Positions 30,137-40,829 of a stretch of 64,000 bases of DNA are shown one piece after another; position 1 is the stretch's first letter, and each line of letters opens with the position of its first letter. The stretch covers positions 1-64,000 of the forward strand of contig VAXW01000007.1 in assembly GCA_005884115.1 (NCBI GenBank), in the 5' to 3' direction. Under the pieces are notes generated by a model, which was not told the origin of the DNA, did not search any database, and saw only the letters and a program-made list of their open reading frames with translations. Source of the stretch: Actinomycetota bacterium (GTDB taxonomy: Bacteria; Actinomycetota; Thermoleophilia; Solirubrobacterales; Solirubrobacteraceae). The position numbers were made by a program, and so were the translations under genes.

Positions 30137-31351
30137 CTAGGCTCCGCGCCCGGATCGACGCGGGACGCGCCCGCCCTCTGCGCCCACCTCCGAGGCGGGG
30201 CCGCCGGCGAACGGGATGCCCAGCACGCGCATGGCCTTCAGGCCGAGGCTCAGCTTCTCGCGCCCGTCGCTGGAGCCGACGTCGTGCCCCGAGAGCTCGC
30301 GTATGCGCTCGAGACGGTAGTAGATCGTGTGCCGGTGCGTGAACAGGCGCTGGGCTGTGCCGGCGACGTTGCCGTCGGCCTCCAGGAATGCGTCGAGCGT
30401 GCGCACGAGCTCGGTCTCGTACTGTTCGTCATACGCGACTAGGGGCTCGACGGTCTCGGCGTAGAAGCGCTGCAGCTCCGCTGGGTTCTCGCTCATCGCG
30501 GACAGCAGCAGGCGGTAGGCGCCGGTCTGCTCGAAGGCGAGCGCCACGCCGTCGCCTCCCCCCTGCGCGACGTTGGCGGCGAGCAGCGCCTCGCTGGCCG
30601 CGCGCGGGAGGTGCGCGGGGTCCTCGGCGATGCGGCTGCGGCCGAGCGCGAACGTGTACCCCGGCAAGCTCGCCTGCATCTCGCGCAGAACGCCGTCGGC
30701 TGCTTTAGCTGCCACCGCCTCGTCGCCGCCGGGCACGAGCACCAGCACCTCGGCGGCGAGAACGCCCTCGCGTTCTGAGAGAGCGGCGATCGAGCGGTTC
30801 ATCGATGCGCGAGCGCCGCGCTCGGCGACGGCGCGCACCCGTCCGCGCCAGCCGTCGTCTGTGAGTGCCTGCGGATGGGCGCGCGCGACGATCATGCTCG
30901 CGCCACCTTCGACCTCGAGCGAAAGCTCCTTGGCCCGCGCGAGCAGCGCTTCGCGGTCTGAGAGCTCGCGGCCGAGCACCGCCCGCAGGAAGTCGGCAGC
31001 GGCGGATTCGGAGACCCGCTCGGGCGCCCTGATCCGCTCGACCTCGGAGGCGATCATCGTCGCCAGGAGCCTGCGCATCGAGGCTCCGGGTTGGCGCCTC
31101 GATCTGATGTGAAGCGCCCCGACGACCGTATCGGCGACGCGCAGCGGCACGCTCGAGACGCCTTCGCCGCCGGAGAGCAGCGTGCGCTCCTCGGCTGGCG
31201 AGCGGGCTGCGACTGCCAGCGTCGCCCCCCAGGCATCGCTGACAGCGAGGCTGGCCTCGAGCGTCTTGGCGGCAGCCCGCACGACCTCGGGGAGCCCGGC
31301 TCCCGACTCGATCGCGGCCGTCACCGCATCGAGGTCCGAAAAGTCGGACAC
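30137..31351 (-). CDS. PucR/CdaR-type transcriptional regulator with C-terminal HTH
   Basis: C-terminal LVRTLDAFLEADGNVAGTAQRLFTHRHTIYYRLERIRELSG. Confidence 0.87.
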   Translation of the reverse strand: MSDFSDLDAVTAAIESGAGLPEVVRAAAKTLEASLAVSDAWGATLAVAARSPAEERTLLSGGEGVSSVPLRVADTVVGALHIRSRRQPGASMRRLLATMIASEVERIRAPERVSESAAADFLRAVLGRELSDREALLARAKELSLEVEGGASMIVARAHPQALTDDGWRGRVRAVAERGARASMNRSIAALSEREGVLAAEVLVLVPGGDEAVAAKAADGVLREMQASLPGYTFALGRSRIAEDPAHLPRAASEALLAANVAQGGGDGVALAFEQTGAYRLLLSAMSENPAELQRFYAETVEPLVAYDEQYETELVRTLDAFLEADGNVAGTAQRLFTHRHTIYYRLERIRELSGHDVGSSDGREKLSLGLKAMRVLGIPFAGGPASEVGAEGGRVPRRSGRGA

Positions 31352-31358
31352 GGGCGCC

Positions 31359-31583
31359 TCAGCCCCAGAAGTAGACGGCTGCCAGCGCTCCAGCGACTCC
31401 GACGCCGACGAGCACGGCCAGCACGTAGAGCGTCAGGACCGCGGCCGCAAGCCGCTCCCACAGGCGCGCGTAGGAGGCCCACGCCGGCGCGAGGATCAGA
31501 CCGGCGTATAGCGCGAGCGTGAACACGGCGGCACACACCCCCACCAGCACGTTCGTCGGGCTCCAGATCGCGCTCCAGATCAT
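31359..31583 (-). CDS. Small membrane protein, hypothetical
   Basis: 74 aa with two predicted TM helices; ATG start in frame of ORF 31359..32162. Confidence 0.55.
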   Translation of the reverse strand: MIWSAIWSPTNVLVGVCAAVFTLALYAGLILAPAWASYARLWERLAAAVLTLYVLAVLVGVGVAGALAAVYFWG

Positions 31584-31662
31584 CGGGCGTCCTTCGAGGA
31601 GATTGCAGGATTGTTGCGCACGTCGATGTCGGCCGCGCGCGGGCGCGCTCTCGCAGGACGCC

Positions 31663-32535
31663 TCAGAGCGCGCGCGGGCGCGCGAAGGAGGAGTCGACGC
31701 TCGTGCATGCGATTGCGCCCTCGAAGGAGGCGCCGCCGGGCGCCATGACGGTCGGCCCCGAGCCTGAGACGACCGCCCGCTCGGCCCCGCGCCGCTCGAG
31801 CTGCGAGAGGGCATCGGCGATGGGCGGGCACAGCGAGATGGCGGCGGGCTGCAGGTCGTTGGCGAGCAGCTCGTCGCGCGCGGGCAGCGGCTCGCCGTGA
31901 GCAAGGGCATCGCGCAGCGCGCAGCGCAGGGACTCCAGCTCGCCAGGCGTGCGCAGCGGACCGAGCGCGTCCGCGCGCTCGTACACCTCGGCGGTCGACA
32001 GCGCTGCTCCGACGCCGAGCAGCAGGAGCGCGAGCGGGGGTTCGGGGTCCGGGAGGCGCTCGAGGCGCTCGCCGGCGCCGGTGGCGAGCCAGCGCCCGGG
32101 CGATACCTGGGCGGGAACGTCGGCGCCGAGCCGGGCAGCGAGCTCGAGCAGGAGCGCCTCATCGCCGCGCCCCGAGGCGAGCCTTGCCAGGCGCAGAGCT
32201 GCGGCCGCGTCGGCTGAGCCGCCGCCGAGCCCGGCCGCTACGGGTATTCGCTTGCGGATGATCAGGCGAAGCGGGGGTCCCCGCCATCCGGTGGCCGCGC
32301 GGAAGGCGCGGAGCGCGCGCAGGGCGAGGTTCTCCTGCGGCGCAGCGCCGACGCCCGGGCAGACGATCTCATCCTGATCGGCGCCCGCGTGCGCCGGTGC
32401 CAGCGTGAGCTCGTCGGCGAGCGAGATCGACTGCATCACGCTCACCAGCTCGTGGCGGCCGTCGCCATCTCGCCGCGCGCCCACGAACAGTCCCAGGTTG
32501 ACCTTGGCGGGCGCCAGCGCGCGATAGGCGCTCAT
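31663..32535 (-). CDS. ispE: 4-diphosphocytidyl-2-C-methyl-D-erythritol kinase
   Basis: APAKVNLGLFVGARRDGDGRHELVSVMQSI, IPVAAGLGGGSADAAAAL, VSGSGPTV. Confidence 0.95.
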   Translation of the reverse strand: MSAYRALAPAKVNLGLFVGARRDGDGRHELVSVMQSISLADELTLAPAHAGADQDEIVCPGVGAAPQENLALRALRAFRAATGWRGPPLRLIIRKRIPVAAGLGGGSADAAAALRLARLASGRGDEALLLELAARLGADVPAQVSPGRWLATGAGERLERLPDPEPPLALLLLGVGAALSTAEVYERADALGPLRTPGELESLRCALRDALAHGEPLPARDELLANDLQPAAISLCPPIADALSQLERRGAERAVVSGSGPTVMAPGGASFEGAIACTSVDSSFARPRAL

Positions 32536-33383
32536 CGCGCGAGGGCGCGCTCGAGCGCGGCGAAGTCGAGCGGCGAGAGGCGCTCGGCGCGGACGTCTGC
32601 GGGCTTGCCGATGCGCTCGAGCGCATCCTGCAGCTGCTCGCGCGAGTACGCGGGCGGGCTCGCCGACAGCGCGAGCGAGCGCACAAGCGTCTTTCGCCTG
32701 TGCGCGAAGCCAGCGGCGACCAGCGCGCGCAGCTCGGGCGAGAAGTGCGCTGTCGCACCCTCGCGGCGGCGGCGCATGTGTAGGAGCACCGAGTCGACGT
32801 TGGGCACGGGATGGAAGACCGAGCGCGGGATCGCCCGTGCGACGCGCACCTCGCATGCCAGCTGGGCGATGACGGAAGGCGCACCGTACTCGCGGCTGCC
32901 AGGCGCGGCGGCGAGACGCTCGCCGACCTCGCGCTGCACCATCGCCACCCAGCAGTGCACGGCGGCGAGGTCTTCGATCGTGCGCAGCAACACTGAGGCG
33001 GCGATCCCGTAGGGCAGGTTTGCGACCACCTTGGTGGGCGCCGGGCGCAGGCGCTGGAGATCGGCGCGCATGGCGTCCTCCCAGTGCAGCGTCACGTTGG
33101 CGAAGCGCTCGGTGGCGTCGCGCAGCGCTTCGGCGAGGCGCGTGTCGACCTCGATCACGTGCAGGTGTGCGCAGCGCTCGGCGAGGTGCTCGGAGAGCAC
33201 GCCGAGGCCGCCGCCGATCTCGAGCACGACGTCCTCTGCGCTGAGCTCGGCGGTGTGCTCGATCACACCGAGGATGTTGGAATCGATGAGGAAGTTCTGA
33301 CCGAGGTCGCGGTCTGGGCGCACATCGAAGCGCCGCATGCGGCGCAGGGAGGGCTGGTGCGGGATGCGCGCCACGCGCATCAC
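32532..33383 (-). CDS. rsmA: 16S rRNA dimethyladenosine transferase RsmA/KsgA
   Basis: LGQNFLIDSNIL, VLEIGGGLGVLSEHL, VVANLPYGIA. Confidence 0.96.
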   Translation of the reverse strand: MMRVARIPHQPSLRRMRRFDVRPDRDLGQNFLIDSNILGVIEHTAELSAEDVVLEIGGGLGVLSEHLAERCAHLHVIEVDTRLAEALRDATERFANVTLHWEDAMRADLQRLRPAPTKVVANLPYGIAASVLLRTIEDLAAVHCWVAMVQREVGERLAAAPGSREYGAPSVIAQLACEVRVARAIPRSVFHPVPNVDSVLLHMRRRREGATAHFSPELRALVAAGFAHRRKTLVRSLALSASPPAYSREQLQDALERIGKPADVRAERLSPLDFAALERALAR

Positions 33384-34129
33384 CAGCCGAAGACGCGCGC
33401 CGCGTTCGCCTCCACCGCGGCGGCGAGCTCGCCCGGCGAGACGCCGCGCAGCTCGGCCAGGTAGCTGAGCGTGTGGCTGACGAACGCGGGCTGGTTTTCA
33501 TGCTTGCGGACGGGCTGCGGGCTCAGGTACGGGGCGTCGGTCTCCACGAGCAGATGATCCTCGGGCACGTGCGCGGCGGCGCTGCGCAGTGCGGCGGCGC
33601 TCGGGTAGGTGACATTGCCGGCGAAGGAGATCTCGTATCCGCGCTCCAGGCACGCGGCCAGCTGGTCGGGCATCGAGAAGCAGTGCAGCACCACGCGCAC
33701 GCCCGAGGCCTCGGAGGCCAGCTGGGCGAGCGTCTCATCCTCGGCTGCGCGCGAGTGGATCACGAGCGGCTTGCTGGTCTCGCGCGCGAGCTCGATCTGG
33801 GCGGCGAAGGCCCGCTGCTGGTCTGCTCGCGGCGCGCGGTCGCGATAGAAGTCGAGCCCCGTCTCGCCGATCGCCACGCAGCGCTCGTGCGCGGCGAGCG
33901 CGCGCAGCTCGGCGAGGTCGGCATCATCGAAGCCGCGTGCGGCGTTGGGGTGGCGCCCGACGGCGGCGTAGACCTGCGGAAACGCCTCAGCGGCGGCGAG
34001 CGCCGCGCGGCAGGAGGCGCCGTCGATGCCGACCGTGAGCATGCGCGTGACCCCCGCTGCCTCGGCAGCGGAGACGAGCTCGGAGTCGGGCGGCTCGCAG
34101 AGGTCGAGATGCGTGTGAGAGTCAATCAC
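33380..34129 (-). CDS. TatD family hydrolase
   Basis: [44 protein letters not shown] overlap with metG. Confidence 0.94.
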   Translation of the reverse strand: MIDSHTHLDLCEPPDSELVSAAEAAGVTRMLTVGIDGASCRAALAAAEAFPQVYAAVGRHPNAARGFDDADLAELRALAAHERCVAIGETGLDFYRDRAPRADQQRAFAAQIELARETSKPLVIHSRAAEDETLAQLASEASGVRVVLHCFSMPDQLAACLERGYEISFAGNVTYPSAAALRSAAAHVPEDHLLVETDAPYLSPQPVRKHENQPAFVSHTLSYLAELRGVSPGELAAAVEANAARVFGW

Positions 34130-35658
34130 CCGCGCCCGTCCGCGGGCTCCTTGGGGAACAGCGGCTCGAGCGGGGACACGTGCGTGATCCCGCCCGCTCC
34201 GGGCTGAGCACCGGCGATCGAGATGTCGGAGACTCCGAGCGCGGCGAGCAGGCGCTCGCAGCTGGCGGGCATGTATGGCCACAAGAGGACGGCCACGCTG
34301 CGCAGGCCCTCGGCGAGCGTCCGCAGCACCCGGTCGAGCTCCTCGGCGCGAGCCTCGTCCTTGGCCAGCTGCCAGGGCGAGCGCTCCTCGACGTAGCGGT
34401 TCAGCCGCCGCACGCGCTGCCAGATCTCATCGAGGGCGAGCGTCAGCTCCGCCCGGTCGACGTGCTCGCAGACTCGCTCGCCCAGCGCATCGAAATCTGC
34501 GACGAGCTCCGCGTCGAGCTCGCCCGCGCTCAAGGCTCCGTTGCGGTAGCGGCCGATCATCGAGGTGGTGCGGCTGGCGAGGTTGCCGAGCTCGTTGGCG
34601 AGCTCGCTCTCGTAGCGCTGCTCGAAGGAGGCGCTGGAGACGGAGCCGTCCTGGCCGAAGGGCACCTCGCGCAGGACGTAGAAGCGCAGCGCGTCGGCAC
34701 CGTAGCGATCGATTGCGGCAAACGGGTCGAGCACGTTGCCGAGCGACTTGCTCATCTTCTCGCCTTCCATGAGCAGGTAGCCGTGCACGAACAGGTGCTG
34801 GGGAAGCTCGAGCGCGGCAGCCATCAGCAGCGCGGGCCAGTAGACAGCGTGGAAGCGCAGGATGTCCTTGGCGATCACGTGGTAACTCGCGGGCCAGAAC
34901 GTCGCAACGAGATCGTTTTCCGGCGCGGCGCCGTCGGGCGCGGGCGCGTATGAGAGTGCCGTGTAGTAGTTGAGCAGCGCGTCGAACCACACGTAGAAGA
35001 CGTGCTCGGAGTCCCACGGCACGGGCACGCCCCAGGTGAGCTTGTGACGGGTGAGGGGTACGTCGTGCAGGCCGGAGCGCACGAACGACAGCGCCTCGTT
35101 GTAGCGCGTGCGCGGCGTGACGAAGTCGGGACGCTGCTCATACAGCTCTTGCAGGCGCTCCTGGAACGCGGACAGCGCGAAGAAGTAAGAGTCCTCCTGC
35201 TCACGCGTGAGCTCTATGTGGTGAATCGGGCAGCGATTCCCGGGGTCGATGTCGCTCTCTGACTTGAAGTCGGCGCAGCGCGGGCAGTACCAGCCCTCGT
35301 ACGTTCCTTCGTAGACATAGCCGTTGTCGCGCACGCGCGAGAGCACCTCTTGCACCTTTGCCATGTGCTTCGGGTCGGTGGTGCGGATGAAGAAATCGTT
35401 GCTCGCGCCGATCAGCGGAGCGAGCGCCTTGAAGCGCGCGGCGTTTTCGTCGGCGAGCTGCTGTGGTGTGACTCCTTTTGCGTGCGCGGCGTCGGCGACG
35501 GGCTCGCCATGCTCGTCGGTGCCCGTTAGGAAGAACACGCTCTCGCCGCGCTGGCGGTGATGGCGGGCCATGACATCGGCGGCGATGGTCGTGTACGCGT
35601 GCCCGAGGTGCGGGGCGGCGTTGACGTAGTAAATGGGGGTCGTGACGTAGAAGGACAT
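34126..35658 (-). CDS. metG: Methionine-tRNA ligase
   Basis: [34 protein letters not shown]. Confidence 0.97.
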   Translation of the reverse strand: MSFYVTTPIYYVNAAPHLGHAYTTIAADVMARHHRQRGESVFFLTGTDEHGEPVADAAHAKGVTPQQLADENAARFKALAPLIGASNDFFIRTTDPKHMAKVQEVLSRVRDNGYVYEGTYEGWYCPRCADFKSESDIDPGNRCPIHHIELTREQEDSYFFALSAFQERLQELYEQRPDFVTPRTRYNEALSFVRSGLHDVPLTRHKLTWGVPVPWDSEHVFYVWFDALLNYYTALSYAPAPDGAAPENDLVATFWPASYHVIAKDILRFHAVYWPALLMAAALELPQHLFVHGYLLMEGEKMSKSLGNVLDPFAAIDRYGADALRFYVLREVPFGQDGSVSSASFEQRYESELANELGNLASRTTSMIGRYRNGALSAGELDAELVADFDALGERVCEHVDRAELTLALDEIWQRVRRLNRYVEERSPWQLAKDEARAEELDRVLRTLAEGLRSVAVLLWPYMPASCERLLAALGVSDISIAGAQPGAGGITHVSPLEPLFPKEPADGRG

Positions 35659-35671
35659 GCCTGCCTGCAGG

Positions 35672-36520
35672 CTACTGTCCCTCGTTCGTCAGCCCTCGAT
35701 AGAGATCGTTTGCGTTCACGCCGGCGAGCTTCGCGAGCGCTGCCGCGGCGGGACGCGCGCGTGCCCCCGCCTGCACGAGCGCACGCAGCGCCGCAAGCGC
35801 CTCCTCCCGCTTGACGCCGGCTGCGGCGCCGGCGCTTGCCGCGGGCGGGCCCACGACCAGCACGATCTCTCCGCGTGCGGGCTGATCGCGGTAGTGCTCG
35901 GCGAGCTCGGCGGCGCTTCCGCGACGCACCTCCTCGTGCAGCTTGCTCAGCTCGCGGCACACGGCAACCGCACGGGCGGGGTCGCGCTTGGCGAGCACGG
36001 CCAGCGACTGCGCGAGCCGGCGTGGGGACTCGAACGCGACGAGCGTGTCGGCGGCGCCGTCGAACAGCCTCTCGAGCTCGGCGCGCCGACGGGGCAGGAA
36101 GCCGGCGAAGGACCAGCGCCTGAGCGGCAACCCAGAGGCGACAAGCCCGGTGATGACGGCGCTCGGCCCGGGCAGAACCTCGACGGCGAGCCCCTGTTCG
36201 AGACACTGCCGCATCAGCGAAAAGCCGGGGTCGGAGACGAGCGGCGTTCCCGAGTCGCTGACGAGCGCGACGCGCTCGCCGGCGTGCAGGCGCGCGACGA
36301 GCGCGCGCGCTCGCTCGCGTTCGTTGTGCTCGTGCAGGCTGAGCAGAGAGGCGCGCAGCCCATGGCGCTCCAGCAGCTTCCTCGTGCGCCGAGTGTCCTC
36401 GCAGGCGACCACGTCGGCCTCGGACAGGGCTTTGAGCACCCGCAGAGTCACGTCTTCGAGGTTGCCGATCGGCGTCGGGCACACCACCAGCCGGCCAACC
36501 CCACCCTGCGCGGGAGTCAT
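35672..36520 (-). CDS. rsmI: 16S rRNA (cytidine1402-2'-O)-methyltransferase
   Basis: [48 protein letters not shown]. Confidence 0.94.
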   Translation of the reverse strand: MTPAQGGVGRLVVCPTPIGNLEDVTLRVLKALSEADVVACEDTRRTRKLLERHGLRASLLSLHEHNERERARALVARLHAGERVALVSDSGTPLVSDPGFSLMRQCLEQGLAVEVLPGPSAVITGLVASGLPLRRWSFAGFLPRRRAELERLFDGAADTLVAFESPRRLAQSLAVLAKRDPARAVAVCRELSKLHEEVRRGSAAELAEHYRDQPARGEIVLVVGPPAASAGAAAGVKREEALAALRALVQAGARARPAAAALAKLAGVNANDLYRGLTNEGQ

Positions 36521-36543
36521 GCGGCAAATATAGGGTCCCGCGG

Positions 36544-37647
36544 ATGGCGCCCGAGCAGGAGGAGCCGCCCCAGTACACGCGCTACCGCGCGCGGCGCCAC
36601 CTGTTGCGCCGAGGCGAGGCTGCGCCGCTCATCCCTGGTCGCCGCCGGGCGGCCGGCGGGATCGCTGGGAGGCGCGCGCTGGAGCTGCACACCTGGGCGG
36701 CGTGGCGGCGGCTGCTCCTCCGCAGGGTGCTCCCCGGCCTTTTGGCGTTCGTGCTGGGATGGCTGCTGCTGTCGCTGGTCCTGTTCCTGATCAGCTCGCA
36801 CTTCGAGCGCACTTCCCCTCCGTCGAACCTCGCGCGCGTGCTCGATCCGGCGGGCTACCCCGTGACCGCGGCGAACAACATCCTCGTGCTGGGCTCGGAT
36901 CGCCGCCAGAAGAACAGCAAGGAACCGCACGCCAACATCAGCGGCCCGAGCCGCTCTGACTCGATCATGCTGATCAGAACGGGTGGCGGCCACGCGGCTC
37001 GCCTGTCGATTCCGCGCGACACCGTGGTCGAAATCCCGGGGCATGGGAGGCGGAAGATCAACGCCGCCTACGCGTTCGGCGGACCGGCGCTGTCGGTGAG
37101 CGTGATCAAGCGCTACCTGGGCATCCCGATCAACCACGTGGTGGAAGTCAACTTCGAAGACTTCCCGCAGCTGGTGGACGCGATGGGCGGCGTCGATTAC
37201 ACCGGTCCTTGCATCGTCTCGCGCATCAGCGGCGGCTTTCGCAATGGCGGGTACACCCTGCGCCTGCGCTCGGGCACGCATCACCTCGACGGCAAGCAGG
37301 CGCTGGCGCTGGCGCGCACGCGCGAGAACCTCTGTCGCCCCTCCGAGACGGACCTTCAGCGCGAGGAACACCAGCAGGCGTTGTTCACGGACATGAAGAG
37401 CCGCCTGCTGTCGTTCTCGAGCTTCGTGCGCCTGCCGCTGATCGCCTGGAACGCGCCGCCCGCGATCATCTCCGACATGAGCGGCCCGGCGCTGCTTGGC
37501 CTGTTCAGCGCCCTCGCGATCGCACCTACGCCGAGGACGAAGATCTTAAAGCCGTCTGGCAGCGTGACGCTGCCTGACGGCGAGGTGGGGCTCCAGGTCT
37601 CCGAAGGCGAGCGCCGTGCGGCGGCGGCGCGCTTCATGAGCGGCTGA
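36544..37647 (+). CDS. LytR-CpsA-Psr (LCP) family protein
   Basis: NNILVLGSDRR..SRSDSIMLIRT..LSIPRDTVVEIPGHG..KINAAYAFGG..ALALARTR. Confidence 0.93.
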   Translation: MAPEQEEPPQYTRYRARRHLLRRGEAAPLIPGRRRAAGGIAGRRALELHTWAAWRRLLLRRVLPGLLAFVLGWLLLSLVLFLISSHFERTSPPSNLARVLDPAGYPVTAANNILVLGSDRRQKNSKEPHANISGPSRSDSIMLIRTGGGHAARLSIPRDTVVEIPGHGRRKINAAYAFGGPALSVSVIKRYLGIPINHVVEVNFEDFPQLVDAMGGVDYTGPCIVSRISGGFRNGGYTLRLRSGTHHLDGKQALALARTRENLCRPSETDLQREEHQQALFTDMKSRLLSFSSFVRLPLIAWNAPPAIISDMSGPALLGLFSALAIAPTPRTKILKPSGSVTLPDGEVGLQVSEGERRAAAARFMSG

Positions 37648-37693
37648 GATGGGCGGACCCCCGGACGGCCGTCCGAGGCCACGCCCTCGCGCG

Positions 37694-38059
37694 CTAGCTG
37701 CCGTCCGCCTTCTTGGCGGGGCGCTTCCCGGCCTCAGAGCCGCCCGAGGACTTGCCGGCAGCCTCGCCGGAGGACGGCTTGCCCGACTCGCGCTCACCTG
37801 AGCGGCCCTCGGCGGAGGCTCCACCGGATGAGTCGGCCGAGGAGGAGCCTTCGGCGGCCGCGGCGGTCTCGCGCTGGCGCTTGCGGGTACCGTAGTCGGT
37901 GCTGTAGAAGCCTTTGCCCTTGAAATGCACGGCGGGCGGATGCAGGACCCGTTCCACGGGCACCCCGGTCTCGGGGTCGACGCGCAGCGGCTCATCGCTG
38001 AAGGACTGCTGGATCTCGAACGTCGTCCCGTCGGGACGTCTGTACTCGTAGATCGGCAT
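37694..38059 (-). CDS. FmdB family protein lacking all zinc-ribbon cysteines
   Basis: MPIYEYRRPDGTTFEIQQSFSDEPLRVDPETGVPVERVLHPPAVHFKGKGFYSTDYG; no Cys in the ORF. Confidence 0.82.
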   Translation of the reverse strand: MPIYEYRRPDGTTFEIQQSFSDEPLRVDPETGVPVERVLHPPAVHFKGKGFYSTDYGTRKRQRETAAAAEGSSSADSSGGASAEGRSGERESGKPSSGEAAGKSSGGSEAGKRPAKKADGS

Positions 38060-38072
38060 TGCGCGGCGGCGG

Positions 38073-38711
38073 CTAGTCGGTGAGAAGAGCCCGCGCGCAG
38101 GCGATGCCGGCGCGGATCGCAGCGGAGAAGTCCCGCTCGGGCTCGGCCAGCATCCGCAGCGCGAGCCCGTCGGCGAGCGAGAAAAGCGTCTCGGCAACGG
38201 CTTCGGGCTCCGCGTGCAGGTGCACGACGCCCTCGCGCTGCGCGGCGTCGAGCATTCCGGCGAGGTGATGACGCGTGCCGCGCAGCAGCGCGGCGAACTC
38301 CGCGGCGATGTCCTCGTTGCGCCGCGAAAGCGTGAACAGCTCGAAGACAAGCGTCACGAAGTCGGGGTCCTTTCGCACCGTCTCGCGCAGGTTCTCGGCC
38401 ATCAGCTCGATGAAGTCGTCGGCCGTTTGGGCGTTCGCGAGCTGGCGCTCGAGCAGCTCGAGTCGCAGCTCGCACTCTCGGCGAACTGCCTGCACGAGCA
38501 GCTGCTCCTTGGTCCCGAAGTAGTAGTGGAGCAGGCCGCGCGAGACGCCGGCCTCGCGCGAGATCTTCTCGAAGGTCGAGCCGGCGGTGCCACGACGCGC
38601 GACGCTCACCCTCATCGCCTCGACGATGCGCTGAGCCTTCTCTGAAGACAGCGAACGCGCCCCCGCCGGAGTCCTGTGTCGAGATCTCGGGCGCCGGCTG
38701 GGGCGCGTCAT
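38073..38711 (-). CDS. TetR family transcriptional regulator
   Basis: TFEKISREAGVSRGLLHYYFGTKEQLLVQAVRRE. Confidence 0.93.
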   Translation of the reverse strand: MTRPSRRPRSRHRTPAGARSLSSEKAQRIVEAMRVSVARRGTAGSTFEKISREAGVSRGLLHYYFGTKEQLLVQAVRRECELRLELLERQLANAQTADDFIELMAENLRETVRKDPDFVTLVFELFTLSRRNEDIAAEFAALLRGTRHHLAGMLDAAQREGVVHLHAEPEAVAETLFSLADGLALRMLAEPERDFSAAIRAGIACARALLTD

Positions 38712-38781
38712 CCTGCCCGTGTCGGTGTCCGCCTGCGCTAAGGCATCGACAACGGCTCGCATGCTCTGGGTCGGGCTGAGG

Positions 38782-39243
38782 CTAAGCCGCTGCGCCTGCC
38801 GGCGAGGGCTCGGAGGAGGCGCTGGTCGAGCTGTTGGCGCTGTAGTCGAACTCCTCCTCGGCGCCGAACAGCAGGTCGAGCACTTTCGAGCGCAGGCTCT
38901 CGCTGAGAGCCATTGCGAGCAAACCCGCGACTGCGATCAGCAGCAGCGAGCGCCCGATCCCACCCCTGCGGCGGCGCCGGGCGGGCTCGCGCAGCGAGCT
39001 CGACGCGTCACGGATCGCGTTGGCGGCTTCTTTCAGCTCGCGCTGCAGCTTGCGATCCTCGAACAGGGCTTGCGTAGCGGGCTTGCCGTTGGACATGCGC
39101 CCGTACGCGCTGCGCGCCGCTCCCCATGCGGTGAGCAGGGTGCCGCGCAGATCCTCGTCCTCGAGCAGGCGCTGGACATAGCGGTTGCGCTGCGCTGCGC
39201 GGGCCGCTTCTGAAGCCTTGGTGAACCTTTCCTTCGCTGCCAT
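38782..39243 (-). CDS. Hypothetical membrane protein
   Basis: Basic/coiled N-term, one TM IGRSLLLIAVAGLLAMALS. Confidence 0.6.
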   Translation of the reverse strand: MAAKERFTKASEAARAAQRNRYVQRLLEDEDLRGTLLTAWGAARSAYGRMSNGKPATQALFEDRKLQRELKEAANAIRDASSSLREPARRRRRGGIGRSLLLIAVAGLLAMALSESLRSKVLDLLFGAEEEFDYSANSSTSASSEPSPAGAAA

Positions 39244-39429
39244 CTCGCAACCTCGTCTCTGGCGGGAGTTTGCAGGTTTCGCAGCCCAATATACCTGCCG
39301 CGCGCCCGCGGGCCGACCGCGAAAGCGGCTGCCAAGTAACAGTTCTGCGCTAGGGCCATCTCGGGACAGCGCTGCGGGCACGGCCGGGTGAGACGGACAA
39401 ACCTCATGCCCCGCGCGGCGGGCAGCAAG

Positions 39430-39705
39430 CTAGACGTGCAGGGCAGCCTGTTCCTCGGCTGAGGGGAACGCCCATGTGGCGCACGAGCGGCGCTCGTCGC
39501 GGAAGATCAGCCGTAGCTGCTGCGGCGGCTTCAGCTGCGCCTCGTTGGGACGGAACGTCGAGCACGGCTCAGCGAGGCTGAGCGCACAGAGCAGGTTACA
39601 GCGAAAGTAGCACTGCTCGCAGCTGACTTTTGGCGTGGATCGTCTGCGCGTCTGTGATGACACCTGTGCCCCCCAACGGCGAAGAACTACTGAAGCTGGA
39701 GGCAT
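39430..39705 (-). CDS. Small cysteine-rich protein, hypothetical
   Basis: CEQCYFRCNLLCALSLAEPCSTFRP; intact ORF, start uncertain. Confidence 0.6.
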   Translation of the reverse strand: MPPASVVLRRWGAQVSSQTRRRSTPKVSCEQCYFRCNLLCALSLAEPCSTFRPNEAQLKPPQQLRLIFRDERRSCATWAFPSAEEQAALHV

Positions 39706-39808
39706 CAAAGCACTGCGCGAGTGCGCGTACAAGAGACAATCGGCACCCACCTCGCAAATCGCAGAGAAAAGCGCGCTCGGCTCGAGTCCTCGTCATCATG
39801 TGGTGCAG

Positions 39809-40738
39809 ATGCGCATCCTCGTGACTGGGGCCAGCGGCTTCGCTGGCGCGCTGATCGTGCCGCGGCTGATGGCCGAAGGGCACACGGTACGGGCGCTGGC
39901 GCGCAATGCCGGCGCGCTGTCCGGCCCGGCGGAGGCGGTTGGCGGTGACGCGCTGACCGGCTCGGGCCTCCAGCGGGCGCTGGATGGAGTCGAGGTCGCC
40001 TACTACCTGATCCACTCGATGGAGCGCGCGCCCCAGCAGGCGCGCTTCGACGAGCGCGAGCGCGTGGCCGCCGAGAACTTCGCGGACGCCGCCTCGCGCG
40101 CGGGCGTCGCGCGCATCGTCTACTTGGGTGGCATGCTGCCGGCGAACAGCACCGCCGCGGCGCAACCGCCTCTCTCGCGCCACCTCGCAAGCCGTGCCCA
40201 GGTAGAGCGCATCTTGCTCGCCGCGGTGCCGGACTCGGTGGCGCTGCGCGCCTCGATCGTGATCGGCGCACGCTCGCGCTCCTTCCGCCTGCTCGTCCAT
40301 CTGGTCGAGCGGCTGCCTGTTCTGCCGCTGCCGGCCTGGCGGCGTTTTCGCACGCAGCCGATCGACGCACGCGACATCGCCGAGATGCTGATCGCCGCCG
40401 CAACCGCGCCGCTGGGCGGGCGCTCGCTGGATGCGCCGGGACCGGACGTGCTGAGCTACGGGGAAATCGTGCGCAGGATCGCGGAGCTGATGCTCGTGGG
40501 CCGCCCCGCGCTCGGGCTGGGCCTCAGCGCCACCCCCCTCACCGCTCGTGTGGCGGCGGCGATCGCGGGTGAGGACCCGGCGCTTGTTATCGGCCTGATG
40601 GCCAGCCTGCAGATGGACCTCCTGGCGCGTGATCACGCCGCCGCGGAGTTGCTGGGGGTAGCACTGCACTCGTTTGACGCCGCCGTCGAGCATGCGCTCG
40701 GCGAGTGGGAGCAAGCCGAGCCGTTGGCAGCGCGATGA
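39809..40738 (+). CDS. NAD(P)H-binding atypical SDR family protein
   Basis: MRILVTGASGFAGALIVPRLMAEGHTVRALAR; YYLIHSM; IVYLGG. Confidence 0.88.
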   Translation: MRILVTGASGFAGALIVPRLMAEGHTVRALARNAGALSGPAEAVGGDALTGSGLQRALDGVEVAYYLIHSMERAPQQARFDERERVAAENFADAASRAGVARIVYLGGMLPANSTAAAQPPLSRHLASRAQVERILLAAVPDSVALRASIVIGARSRSFRLLVHLVERLPVLPLPAWRRFRTQPIDARDIAEMLIAAATAPLGGRSLDAPGPDVLSYGEIVRRIAELMLVGRPALGLGLSATPLTARVAAAIAGEDPALVIGLMASLQMDLLARDHAAAELLGVALHSFDAAVEHALGEWEQAEPLAAR

Positions 40739-40829
40739 GTGAAGCACACCCCCTAGCGGGCCGGCGAAGCCGGCATCGGGTAACGATGGTTTTACCTCTC
40801 TGCCGTTCAGACGAGCCTGGACACGTGAG

